Of a stretch of DNA of 64,000 nt, positions 17,767-28,079 are shown piece by piece. Every line of letters begins with the position of its first letter. Position 1 is the first letter of the stretch. The stretch is taken from assembly GCF_040807025.1 (NCBI RefSeq), contig NW_027182594.1, positions 182,690-246,689 of the forward strand, given 5' to 3'. The position numbers and the translations under genes are program-made. The stretch comes from Struthio camelus. Its lineage: Eukaryota; Chordata; Aves; Struthioniformes; Struthionidae. The notes under the pieces are model-generated. The model worked only from the letters and a program-made list of their open reading frames with translations. It ran no database searches and had not been told where the DNA came from.

Positions 17767-20445
17767 ATGGAAGCCAACGTGAGCGACGAGAGCGTCCACT
17801 TCCAGAGTTACCCCTTCGACTTCCTCGACTTCCTCAACCACCAGCGCTTCGAGCCGGCCGAGCCCTACGCCGCCGCCGCCGGCGGGGGCCACGAGCACCC
17901 CAAGGCGCCGCCGGGCCTGGGCTGCCCCCCGGCCCCCTTCGAGTACCCGCCGGCGCCCGCCGCCGCCCCCCCCGGCGCCCCCTTCGACCGGCCGGCCAAG
18001 CACAAGGACTTCAAGGCTGAAGGTCCCGCTCCGTCTTCTTCCTCGTCCTCCTCCTCTTCCTCGTCCTCCTCGTCCTCCTCCTCCTCCGCGGCGGCCAAGA
18101 AGGCCGAACCGGCCGCCCCCCCCTACCCGGTGGTGCCCCCCGGGCAGCCGCTCTTCGACGCCGGCGCCTTCAGCCCGCCCCAGTGGGGCATCGTGGACCT
18201 CTCGGGCCACCAGCACCTCTTCGGTGGCCTCAAGCGGGGGACGGCGGCGGCTCCGGCCCCGGTTCCTCCTCCTCCTCCTCCTCCTCCTCCTCCTCCTCCT
18301 CCTCCGGCGGCGGCGGCGTCCGGCGAGGCGCCGGCCAAGGAGGACAAGGGCTACTTCCGCCGGCTCAAGTACTTCATGGAGCGGCGCTTCCCGTGCGGCG
18401 TGTGCCAGAAGTCCTTCAAGCAGTCGTCCCACCTGGTGCAGCACATGCTGGTGCACACGGGCGAGCGGCCCTACGAGTGCGCCACGTGCGGCCGCACCTA
18501 CAACCACGTCTCCAGCCTCATCCGCCACCGCCGCTGCCACAAGGACGACGCCGCCGCCGGACCCTCGGCCGCGCCGGTGGCCGCCGCCGTGGCTCCAACC
18601 GTGCCGCCGCCGCCGCCGGAGGGGCCCTTCACCTGCTCGCTCTGCTGGAAGGTCTTCAAGAAGCCGAGCCACCTGCACCAGCACCAGATCATCCACACGG
18701 GCGAGAAGCCCTTCAGCTGCTCGGTGTGCGAGAAGAGCTTCAACCGGCGCGAGAGCCTCAAGCGGCACGTCAAGACGCACTCGGCGCTGCTGCGGGTGCC
18801 CTGCGCCGTCTGCGGCAAGGAGTTCCGCGACGCCGCCTACCTGCTGCGGCACCAGGCCGCCCACGCCGGCCCCCGGCCCCACTACCGCTGCGACGCCTGC
18901 GGCAAGGCCTACGCCGCCCCGCAGAGCCTCCTGCGCCACCGGCAGCTGCAGCACAAGGCGGCCGCCGCCGCCGCCGCCTTCCCCGGCCCCTTCCTGGTGC
19001 CAGCCGAGGGGCCGGAGGGCGACGGCAAGGCGGGTTTCGGCGGCGGGTTGCTGGGCGCCCACCCGCTGCTGCTGGCCGGCGGCGGGAAGAGCTTCTGCTG
19101 CGGCATCTGCGGCCGGGGCTTCGGCCGGCGGGAGACGCTCAAGCGGCACGAGCGCATCCACACGGGCGAGAAGCCGCACCAGTGCGCCGTCTGCGGCAAG
19201 CGCTTCCGCGAGTCCTTCCACCTCTCCAAGCACCACGTGGTGCACACCCGCGAGCGGCCCTACAAGTGCGACCTCTGCGGCAAGGTCTTCGGCTACCCGC
19301 AGAGCCTCACCCGCCACAAGCAGATCCACCGCCTGCCCCTGCCCTGCGGTCTGCCCGCTCCCGGCGTGCTGGCCGGCGTCGCGGGGGGAGCCGCCGCCGC
19401 CGCCGCCGAGCCGGGTTACGGGTGCGGCGAGTGCGGCGAGCGCTTCCCCGACCTCTTCCACGCCATGAACCACAAGGAGGCCCACATGGCCGAGAAGCCC
19501 TACGCCTGCGACGCCTGCGGCAAGGCCTTCGGCTTCATCGAGAACCTCATGTGGCACAAGCTGGTCCACCAGGCCGCCCCGGAGCGGCTGCCGCCCGACG
19601 CCCTGCCGCCGGAGACGCCGGCCGCCGCCGAGGAGCACCCGGTGGTGCCGAGCGGGGAGCGCTTCAGCTGCGGCACGTGCGGGCAGAGCTTCAAGCACTT
19701 CCTGGGGCTGGTGACCCACAAGTACGTGCACCTGGTGCGGCGCACGCTGGCCTGCGGCGTGTGCGGGCAGAGCTTCGCCGGCGCCTACGACCTGCTGCTG
19801 CACCGCCGCAGCCACCGGCAGAAGCGGGGCTTCAGCTGCTCCGTGTGCGGCAAGCGCTTCTGGGAGGCGGCGCTGCTCATGCGGCACCAGCGGTGCCACA
19901 CCGAGGAGCGGCCCTACCGCTGCGCCGTCTGCGGCCGCGGCTTCCTGCGCTCCTGGTACCTGCGGCAGCACAAGGTGGTGCACACCGGCGAGCGGGCCTA
20001 CAAGTGCGCCCTGTGCAACAAGCGCTTCGCCCAGTCCTCCAGCCTGGCCGAGCACCAGCGGCTGCACGTGGTGGCCCGGCCCCAGCGCTGCCAGACCTGC
20101 GGCAAGACCTTCCGCTACCGCTCCAACCTGCTGGAGCACCAGCGCGTCCACCTGGGCGAGAAGGTCTACCGCTGCGACCTGTGCGGCAAGAGCTTCTTCT
20201 ACCTGTCCTCCATCCTGCGGCACCAGCGCTCGCACGACGCCCGCCGCGACCTCCGCTGCGCCGCCTGCCTCAAGCTCTTCAAGGACCCCAAGTACTTCAG
20301 CAAGCACCTGCAGACCCACCAGGGCGGGCGGCCCTTCAAGTGCAGCACCTGCGGCGAGGCCTTCAGGAACACCTACGGCCTCAAGAAGCACCGGCACGGC
20401 CACAAGCTGGAGCGCCTCGCCGCCCTGGCCCACAAGGACCCCTAG
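17767..20445 (+). CDS. ZNF865: ZNF865, 20-finger C2H2 zinc-finger protein
   Basis: Predicted nuclear DNA-binding protein, 892 residues in one coding exon; the acceptor at 17751-17752 is 14 bases before the ATG. The N-terminus carries the ZNF865 signature VHFQSYPFDFLDFLNHQRFE. A serine tract follows at about residues 88-107, then PQWGIVDLSGHQHLFGGLKR and a proline tract at about 166-180. Twenty C2H2 fingers run from residue 208 (FPCGVCQKSFKQSSHLVQH) to the C-terminus (last FRNTYGLKKHRHGH), separated into blocks by alanine/glycine-rich linkers. The human protein is longer (about 1,050 residues), mainly in linkers. The stop TAG is followed by a 3' UTR consisting almost entirely of repeat. The biological role of this family member is poorly defined. 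Confidence 0.96.
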   Translation: MEANVSDESVHFQSYPFDFLDFLNHQRFEPAEPYAAAAGGGHEHPKAPPGLGCPPAPFEYPPAPAAAPPGAPFDRPAKHKDFKAEGPAPSSSSSSSSSSSSSSSSSSAAAKKAEPAAPPYPVVPPGQPLFDAGAFSPPQWGIVDLSGHQHLFGGLKRGTAAAPAPVPPPPPPPPPPPPPPAAAASGEAPAKEDKGYFRRLKYFMERRFPCGVCQKSFKQSSHLVQHMLVHTGERPYECATCGRTYNHVSSLIRHRRCHKDDAAAGPSAAPVAAAVAPTVPPPPPEGPFTCSLCWKVFKKPSHLHQHQIIHTGEKPFSCSVCEKSFNRRESLKRHVKTHSALLRVPCAVCGKEFRDAAYLLRHQAAHAGPRPHYRCDACGKAYAAPQSLLRHRQLQHKAAAAAAAFPGPFLVPAEGPEGDGKAGFGGGLLGAHPLLLAGGGKSFCCGICGRGFGRRETLKRHERIHTGEKPHQCAVCGKRFRESFHLSKHHVVHTRERPYKCDLCGKVFGYPQSLTRHKQIHRLPLPCGLPAPGVLAGVAGGAAAAAAEPGYGCGECGERFPDLFHAMNHKEAHMAEKPYACDACGKAFGFIENLMWHKLVHQAAPERLPPDALPPETPAAAEEHPVVPSGERFSCGTCGQSFKHFLGLVTHKYVHLVRRTLACGVCGQSFAGAYDLLLHRRSHRQKRGFSCSVCGKRFWEAALLMRHQRCHTEERPYRCAVCGRGFLRSWYLRQHKVVHTGERAYKCALCNKRFAQSSSLAEHQRLHVVARPQRCQTCGKTFRYRSNLLEHQRVHLGEKVYRCDLCGKSFFYLSSILRHQRSHDARRDLRCAACLKLFKDPKYFSKHLQTHQGGRPFKCSTCGEAFRNTYGLKKHRHGHKLERLAALAHKDP

Positions 20446-20599
20446 GAGAGCCGCCGCCACGCGCCGGCCCCGCTGCTGCCCGTGTCCCCCCGCCCGGACG
20501 CTGCTGGGACCTCCTCGGCGGGCAAAGGCGGACTGGGCGCGGGCGCTTGCGGCACGGCTCAACAGCACCCGGCGCGGCTCAGCGCGGTGCAGCGCGGTG

Positions 20600-22720
20600 C
20601 AATGCAGCTCGGCACGGCTCGGCACGGTGCAACGCACCTCGGTGCAGCTCGACACGGTGCAGCGTGGCTCGGCACGGCTCGGCACGGTGCAACACACCTG
20701 GGTGCAGCTCGACACGGTGCAGCGCGGCTCGGCCCGGCTCAGCGCGGTGCAACGCACCTTGGTGCAGCTCGACACGGTGCAGCGCGGCTCGGCACGGCTC
20801 GGCACGGTGCAACGCACCTTGGTGCAGCTCGACACGGTGCAGCGCGGCTCGGCACAGCTCGGCGCGGTGCAGCGCACCTGGGTGCAGCTCAGCAAGGTGC
20901 AGCGCGGCTCGGCACAGCTCGGCGCGGTGCAACGCACCTGGGTGCAGCTCGACACGGTGCAGCGCGGCTCGGCACGGCTCGGCGCGGTGCAACGCACCTG
21001 GGTGCAGCTCGACACGGTGCAGCGCGGCTCGGCACAGCTCGGCACGGTGCAACGCACCTGGGTGCAGCTCGACACGGTGCAGCGCGGCTCGGCACGGCTC
21101 GGCGCGGTGCAACGCACCTGGGTGCAGCTCGACACGGTGCAGCGCGGCTCAGCCCGGCTCGGCATGGTGCAACGCACCTGGGTGCAGCTCGACACGGTGC
21201 AGCGCGGCTCGGCCCGGCTCAGTGCGGTGCAGCGCACCTGGGTGCAGCTCAGCAAGGTGCAGCGCGGCTCGGCACGGCTCGGCGCGGTGCAACGTGGCTC
21301 AGCACAGCTTGGTGCGGTGCAACACACCCTGATGCAGCTCAGCGCAGTGCAATGCAGCTCGGCACGGCTCGGCGCAGTGCAACGCACCTCGGCACAGCTC
21401 AGCGCGGTGCAACGCACCTGGGTGCAGCTCGACACGGTGCAACGCGGCTCGGCCCGGCTCGGCACGGTGCAGCGCACCTCGGTGCAGCTCGACACGGTGC
21501 AGCGCGGCTCGGCACGGCTCGGCGCGGTGCAACGCACCTCGGTGCAGCTCGACACGGTGCAGCGCGGCTCGGCCCGGCTCGGCGCGGTGCAGCGCACCTC
21601 GGTGCAGCTCGACACGGTGCAGCGCGGCTCGGCACGGCTCGGCACGGTGCAACGCACCTCGGTGCAGCTCGACACGGTGCAGCGCGGCTCGGCACGGCTC
21701 GGCGCGGTGCAGCGCACCTCGGTGCAGCTCGACACGGTGCAGCACGGCTCGGCACGGCTCGGCGCGGTGCAACGCACCTGGGTGCAGCTCGACACGGTGC
21801 AGCGTGGCTTGGCCCGGCTCGGCGCGGTGCAACGCACCTGGGTGCAGCTCGACACGGTGCAGCGCGGCTCGGCACGGCTCGGCACGGTGCAACGCACCTC
21901 GGTGCAGCTCGACACGGTGCAGCGCGGCTCGGCACGGCTCGGCGCGGTGCAGCGCACCTCGGTGCAGCTCGACACGGTGCAGCGCGGCTCGGCACGGCTC
22001 GGCGCGGTGCAACGCACCTGGGTGCAGCTCGACACGGTGCAGCGTGGCTTGGCACAGCTCGGCGCGGTGCAGCGCACCTCGGTGCAGCTCGACACGGTGC
22101 AGCGCGGCTCAGCCCGGCTCGGCACGGTGCAGCGCACCTCGGTGCAGCTCGACACGGTGCAGCGCGGCTCGGCACGGCTCGGCGCGGTGCAGTGCACCTC
22201 GGTGCAGCTCGACACGGTGCAGCACGGCTCGGCACGGCTCGGCACGGTGCAACGCACCTGGGTGCAGCTCGACACGGTGCAGCGCGGCTCGGCCCGGCTC
22301 GGCGCGGTGCAACGCACCTGGGTGCAGCTCGACACGGTGCAGCGCGGCTCGGCACGGCTCAGTGCGGTGCAGCGCACCTGGGTGCAGCTCAGCAAGGTGC
22401 AGCGCGGCTCGGCACGGCTCGGCGCGGTGCAACGTGGCTCAGCACAGCTTGGTGCGGTGCAACACACCCTGATGCAGCTCAGCGCAGTGCAATGCAGCTC
22501 GGCACGGCTCAGCACGGTGCAACGCACCTCGGCACAGCTCAGCGCGGTGCAACGCACCTGGGTGCAGCTCGACACGGTGCAGCGCGGCTCGGCCCGGCTC
22601 AGCGTGGTGCAGCGCAGCTCGGTGCAGCTCAACACGGTGCAGCGCGGCTCGGCACGGTGCAACGCACCTTGGCACAGCTTGATGCGGTGCAGCAAGGTGC
22701 AGTGCGGCTCAGCACCACCC
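20600..22720. repeat. 60-bp tandem array in the ZNF865 3' UTR with higher-order duplication
   Basis: About 35 copies of an exact 60-bp unit containing GGTGCAGCTCGACACGGTGC and GGTGCAACGCACCTGGGTGC. GGTGC-AAC-GCACC can form a 5-bp hairpin in each unit. The distinctive variant block at 21241-21420 recurs at 22381-22560, exactly 1,140 bp (19 units) later, showing block duplication. All frames are open on both strands because 60 is divisible by three. Confidence 0.96.
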
Positions 22721-24195
22721 GGCGCTGCACGGCATGGTGCAGCATGGCTCGGCGTGGCTCGGCACAGCGCGGCTCAGCTCAGTGCAGCCGTGCTCAGCAC
22801 AGCTCGGCGCGCAGCAGAAGGACACGGCACAGCTCAGCACGGCTTGGCGCGGTGCAGCAAAGCTCAGCGCAGTGCAGGACAATGCAGCGCAGCTCGGCAC
22901 GGCTCGGCACGGCTCGGCACAGCTTGGCACGGTGCAGCCATGCTCGGCACAGCTTGGCGTGCGGCAGGACACGGCACGGCTCGGCACGCTGCAGCAAAGC
23001 TCAGCGCAGTGCAGGACAATGCAGCACGGCTCGGCGCGGTGCAGCACAGCGTGGCGCGGTGCAGAGGGACGCGGCACGGCTCGGCACGGTGCAGCACGGC
23101 TCGGTGCAGCACAGCACGGCGCGGCGCGGTGCAGAGGGACGCGGCACGGCTCGGCACGGCTTGGCCCAGCGCGGCGCGGTGCAGAGGGACGCGGCACGGC
23201 TCAGCACGGCGCGGCACGGTGCAGCACGGCTCGGTGCGGTGCGGCACGGCTCGGTGCGGTGCAGAGGGACGCGGCACGGCTCGGCACGGTGCAGCACGGC
23301 GCAGCACGGTGCAGCACGGCTCGGTGCAGCGCAGCACGGCGCAGCACAGTGCAGAGGGACGCGGCACGGCTCAGCACGGCGCGGCACGGTGCAGCACGGC
23401 TCGGTGCAGCGCAGCACGGCGCGGCGCGGTGCAGAGGGACGCGGCACGGCTCAGCACGGTGCAGCACGGCTCGGTGCGGCGCAGCACAGCTCGGCACGGT
23501 GCAGCACGGCTCGGTGCGGTGCAGAGGGACGCGGCACGGCTCAGCACGGTGCAGCACGATGCGGCACGGTGCAGCACGGCTCGGCACGGTGCAGCACGGC
23601 TCGGTGCAGCGCAGCACGGCGCAGCGCGGTGCAGAGGGACGCGGCACGGCTCAGCACGGTGCAGCACGGCGCAGCACGGTGCAGCACGGCTCGGTGCGGT
23701 GCAGAGGGACGCGGCACGGCTCAGCACGGTGCAGCACGGCGCAGCACGGTGCAGCACGGCTCGGTGCGGTGCGGCACGGCTCGGTGCGGTGCAGAGGGAC
23801 GCGGCACGGCTCAGCACAGTGCAGCACGGCTCGGTGCGGCGCAGCACGGCACGGCACGGTGCAGAGGGACGCGGCACGGCTCAGCACGGTGCAGCACGGC
23901 GCAGCACGGTGCAGCACGGCTCGGCACGGTGCAGCACGGCGCGGCACGGCGCAGCACGGCGCGGCACGGCGCAGCACGGCTCGGTGCGGTGCAGCACGGC
24001 GCGGCACGGTGCAGCACGGCTCGGTGCGGTGCAGAGGGACGCGGCACGGCTCAGCACGGTGCAGCACGACGCGGCACGGTGCAGCACGGCTCGGTGCAGC
24101 GCAGCACGGCGCAGCGCGGTGCAGAGGGACGCGGCACGGCACGGCGCGGCGCGGCGCAGCGCCGAAGGACGCAGCAGAGCTGGGCACGGCCGGGG
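22721..24195. repeat. Short-unit array (CGGTGCAGCACGGCT) in the ZNF865 3' UTR
   Basis: Degenerate 10-20 bp words (GGTGCAGCACGGC, GGCTCGGCACGGTGCAGC) with a recurring GGTGCAGAGGGACGCGGCAC at variable spacings of 60-130 bp. It appears derived from the neighbouring 60-bp unit and is less homogeneous. Confidence 0.9.
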
Positions 24196-24734
24196 CGGCT
24201 CGGCGCGGTGCAGCACGGCTCGGCGCAGCCGGGCACCGGGCAGCTCGGCTCAGCGCGGTGCAGAAGGAGGCGGCGCGGCGCGGCGCGACGGCGGCAGGCG
24301 GAGGTGGCCCCGTCCCGGCCCCGCGACCCACGGGCGCGCGGCGCCGCCTTGGCCCCTCCTCCCTCGCTCCCCGGACGCCTGGGCCCCTGCCCGGGCTGGG
24401 GGCCGGAGCCGCCGGGGCGGACGTTCGGGGCCGGGCGCAGCGGAGCCCCCGGCCCGCCCGGCCCCAGAGTTATTTTTTAACGCCGCAGATATATAAATAG
24501 ATGAGAATATAAATATATATATATATATAAGATATATATATTATATATAGTTTTTGTACCCGTCGCAGGGGCGAGGGGGCGGCCGGGTCTCCCGGTTGGC
24601 GCCGCGCCGGGAGCAGACGCGGGGCCCGGCGGGGGCTGAGACCGGCCGCAGCTCGCCGCAGCGATGGCGGGGGGGGGTGTGCGGTGCTGTCGCTGTCGTG
24701 AACCCGGAGCTGTACAGACGAAGCCGATATTAAA
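24196..24734 (+). terminator. ZNF865: Unique end of the ZNF865 3' UTR with ATTAAA poly(A) signal
   Basis: After the arrays comes a unique CG-rich stretch holding a solo core motif (24369-24387), then an A/T island of TATATA and TATAAATA (24470-24552). ATTAAA lies at 24729-24734 and is followed by GT-rich sequence. It is the first good poly(A) signal after the ZNF865 stop, implying a 3' UTR of about 4.3 kb unless an intron is removed. Confidence 0.6.
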
Positions 24735-24779
24735 CCGTGGATGCGACCGCGGCCCCCCGTCTCCTTGTGGGTGCCGGGG

Positions 24780-26720
24780 ACGGGCGGGATGGGGTGGGAG
24801 GGGGTCGTTAGCTGGGGGGGTTCGTTAGCAGGTTGCATCATGCATGGGTTGGTTGACGGGATCATAAAGGGCTTCTTTGGTGGGCTCATCAGTGGGGTGG
24901 ATTGTGGGTGGGTTCATTCGTTGGTGGGTTCGTTGGTTGTGTCATGGGTGGGTCGATGGGCTCGTTAGCGGGTGGGTTGGTTACTTAGGTGGATCATGGT
25001 TGGGTGGGCTCATTAGTTGGTGGGTTCGTTAGTTGGTTGCATCACGGCTGGGTTGGTTGATGGGCTCATTGGTTGGCTCATGGATAGGTTGGTTGAGGGA
25101 CTCGTTAGTGGGGCGGCTCATGGGTGGGGGGGTGTCGTTCAATGGTGAGTTCGTTAGCTGGTTGCATCGTGGATGGGTGGGTTGGATCATGGGTGGGTGG
25201 TTTGTTGGGTTCGTTAGTTGGTGGGTTTGTTAGCTGGTGGGTTCGTTAGTTGGTGGCATCATGGCTGGGTTGACTGCTGGGTTGGCTGGATCATGGGTGG
25301 GTTGGTTGAGGGGCCTGTTGGGTGGCTCATGGGTGGGGGGGTCGACAGGTTGGTTGGTTGGATCGTGGGTGGGTTGGTTGTGTCACGGGCAGGTTGGGGG
25401 GTAGGTTGGTCCATGGATCGGTCTGCGGGGGAGCGGATTGGCTGCCGGCTCACGGGTAAGTTGTTGGCAGGTTGGTTGGGTTGGTCGGTGGTTGGTGGGT
25501 CAGTCAGTGGGTGGGTTGGATTGGTTGGTGGTTGATGGGTCAGTCGGTGGGTGGGTTGGTCGGTGGTTGGTGGGTTGGGTTGGTCGGTGGGTTGGGTTGG
25601 TCGGTGGTTGGTGGGTTGGTTGGTGGTTGGTGGGTTGGGTTGGTCGGTGGGTTGGGTTGGTTGGTGGTTGGTGGGTGGGTGGGTTGGGTTGGTCGGCGGG
25701 TGGTGGGTGGTGGGTTGGGTTGGTCAGTGGTTGGGTTGGTCGGTGGTTGGTGGGTTGGGTTGGTCGGTGGGTGGTGGGTGGGCGGGTTGGGTTGGTCGGT
25801 GGGTGGTGGGTTGGTCGGTGGGTTGGGTTGGTCAGTGGTTGGTGGATGGTGGGTTGGGTTGGTCGGTGGGTTGGGTTGGTTGGTGGTTGGTGGGTGGGTG
25901 GGTTGGGTTGGTGGGTGGGTTGGGTTGGTTGGTGGTTGGTGGGTTGGGTTGGTCGGTGGGTTGGGTTGGTTGGTGGTTGGTGGGTTGGGTTGGTCGGTGG
26001 GTTGGGTTGGTTGGTGGTTGGTGGGTGGGTGGGTTGGGTTGGTCGGTGGGTTGGGTTGGTTGGTGGTTGGTGGGTTGGTCGGTGGATTGGGTTGGTCAGT
26101 GGTTGGTGGGTGGGTGGGTTGGGTTGGTCGGTGGTTGGTGGGTTGGGTTGGTCGGTGGGTTGGGTTGGTTGGTGGTTGGTGGGTTGGTCGGTGGGTTGGG
26201 TTGGTCAGTGGGTGGTGGGTTGGTCGGTGGGGTGGATTGGTGGGTGGGTTGGGTTGGTCGGTGGTTGGTGGGTGGTGGGTTGGGTTGGTCGGTGGGTGGT
26301 GGGTTGGGTTGGTCAGTGGTTGGTGGGTTGGTGGGTGGGTTGGGTTGGTCGGTGGTTGGTGGGTTGGGTTGGTTGGTGGGTTGGGTTGGTCGGTGGGTTG
26401 GGTTGGTTGGTGGGTTGGGTTGGTCGGTGGGTGGTGGGTTGGGTTGGTCAGTGGTTGGTGGATTGGTGGGCGGGTTGGGCTGGTCGGTGGGTGGTGGGTG
26501 GTGGGTTGGGTTGGTTGGTGGTTGGGTTGGTTGGTGGGTGGTGGGTGGTGGGTGGTGGGTTGGGTTGGTCGGTGGTTGGGTTGGTTGGTGGGTGGTGGGT
26601 GGTGGGTGGGGTGGATTGGTTGGTGGGTTGGGTTGGTCGGTGGTTGGTGGGTTGGTGGGTGGGTTGGGTTGGTCGGCGGGTGGTGGGTGGTGGGTTGGGC
26701 TGGTCGGCGGGTGGTGGGTT
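24780..26720. repeat. GGTTGG/GGTGGGTT tandem array, intergenic
   Basis: From 24780 to about 25450 a degenerate array of TTCGTTAGTTGGTGGG-like words. From 25450 to 26720 a much purer array of GGTTGGTCGGTGGGTTGG, GGTTGGTGGTTGG and GGGTTGGG words. The strand is almost free of C and A. It lies between the convergent ZNF865 and ZNF581 3' ends; no gene is seen. Confidence 0.95.
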
Positions 26721-26987
26721 GCTGGCGGGTGGGTCGGGTTGGGGGCCGGCTGCTTTTGGGGGCGGGCCGGCTGGTCGGTTCGCAGGTCGGTTGGGTTTGG
26801 GGGCGGCTCCAGGGGTCGGTGGTGGGGTTGGGGGCGGGGCGGCCGGTGGTTGGTCGGCGGCGGGTTGTCGTGGTGGGCGCACGGGGTGATGGCCGGGGGT
26901 CGGTCCCGTCGCGGCGCCCCCCCCCGCCCCTCACCCCCCCCCCCGGAATAAGGCAACGGGGGAGCCGAGAACAACCAAAAAAAGCGT

Positions 26988-26993
26988 TTTTAA
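26988..26993 (-). terminator. ZNF581: ATTAAA poly(A) signal of ZNF581
   Basis: TTTAAT on the plus strand reads ATTAAA on the minus strand, in a short A/T-rich patch (26975-27020). It gives ZNF581 a 3' UTR of about 1.1 kb that contains the 60-bp array. Confidence 0.6.
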
Positions 26994-27169
26994 TAATAAT
27001 TAAAAAACGAACAAACAAATGTGGGAGGGACCCCGGGGAGGGGGAGGGGCCACGGGGCGGGGCCATCCTCGCAGCCACCGTCCGTGGCCCCGCCCAGTGC
27101 CCCACCTGCCCGGGCCCCCGGCCCCGGCGTCACCACCGTCCCGCCGTGTCCTCGGCTTCATGGCCGCCG

Positions 27170-27950
27170 GCCGCCATGTTTCTTGACCCAACGCCACCAC
27201 GGCTCCGCGCACCAGCCCCATGGACACCGTCCGCCATGTTTCTTGACCCAACACCACCACGGCTCCGCGCACCAGCCCCGGGGACACCGTCCGCCATGTT
27301 TCTTGACCCAACGCCACCACGGCTCCGCGCACCAGCCCCATGGACACCGTCCGCCATGTTTCTTGACCCAACGCCACCACGGCTCCGCGCACCAGCCCCA
27401 TGGACACCGTCCGCCATGTTTCTTGACCCAACGCCACCACGGCTCCGCGCACCAGCCCCGGGGACGCCGTCCGCCATGTTTCTTGACCCAACGCCACCAC
27501 GGCTCCGCGCACCAGCCCCATGGACACCGTCCGCCATGTTTCTTGACCCAACACCACCACGGCTCCGCGCACCAGCCCCGGGGACGCCGTCCGCCATGTT
27601 TCTTGACCCAACGCCACCACGGCTCCGCGCACCAGCCCCATGGACAGCGGCCGCCATGTTTCTTGACCCAACGCCACCACGGCTCCGCGCACCAGCCCCA
27701 TGGACGCCGTCCGCCATGTTTCTTGACCCAACGCCACCACGGCTCCACGCACCAGCCCCATGGACGCCGTCCCGCCATGTTTCTTGACCCAACACCACCA
27801 CGGCTCCGCGCACCAGCCCCATGGACGTCGTCCGCCATGTTTCTTGACCCAACGCCACCACGGCTCCGCGCACCAGCCCCGGGGACACCGGCCGCCATGT
27901 TTCTTGACCCAACACCACCACGGCTCCGCGCACCAGCCCCGTGGCCACCG
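27170..27950. repeat. 60-bp tandem array in the ZNF581 3' UTR, each unit with a YY1-like site
   Basis: Thirteen nearly identical 60-bp units containing CCGCCATGTTTCTTGACCCA, then CGGCTCCGCGCACCAGCCCC. In the ZNF581 sense each unit reads AACATGGCGG, a good YY1 match. Variation is confined to a few positions (ACG/ACA, CATGG/CGGGG, ACACCG/ACGCCG). One unit carries a one-base insertion at about 27771. Confidence 0.95.
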
Positions 27951-28079
27951 TCCCTCCACCTCCCCGGCCCCCAGGGCGTCATCGCTCCATGCACGAGCCT
28001 GACGGCCGCCGTCCCTCTGGACCCCCAACCCCTCGGTCACCACGTCTCGGCGCGCGAGCCCCACCGCCGCCGCGGCCCC

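Noticed and set aside
17569-24500. Antisense and sense frames of 1,000-1,700 codons around ZNF865 (CTEVRCTAPSRAEPR or GAARLGTARRGAT repeats)
   Set aside because: The 60-bp unit is a multiple of three, so all frames stay open. The peptides are translated repeat, and the antisense frame merely shadows the zinc-finger exon.
24478-24552. TATATA-rich island as a promoter TATA box
   Set aside because: It lies inside the ZNF865 3' UTR just before the poly(A) signal, and no coding exon follows downstream. Simple-sequence UTR is the better reading.
25259-26889. Telomeric or subtelomeric repeat
   Set aside because: The unit is GGTTGG/GGTGGG and lacks TTAGGG. It is interstitial between two genes.
25438-27105. 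Gly/Trp-rich and Asn/Pro/Thr-rich frames over the GGTTGG array
   Set aside because: Simple translation of GGTTGG repeats on each strand; no start context, splice sites or similarity.
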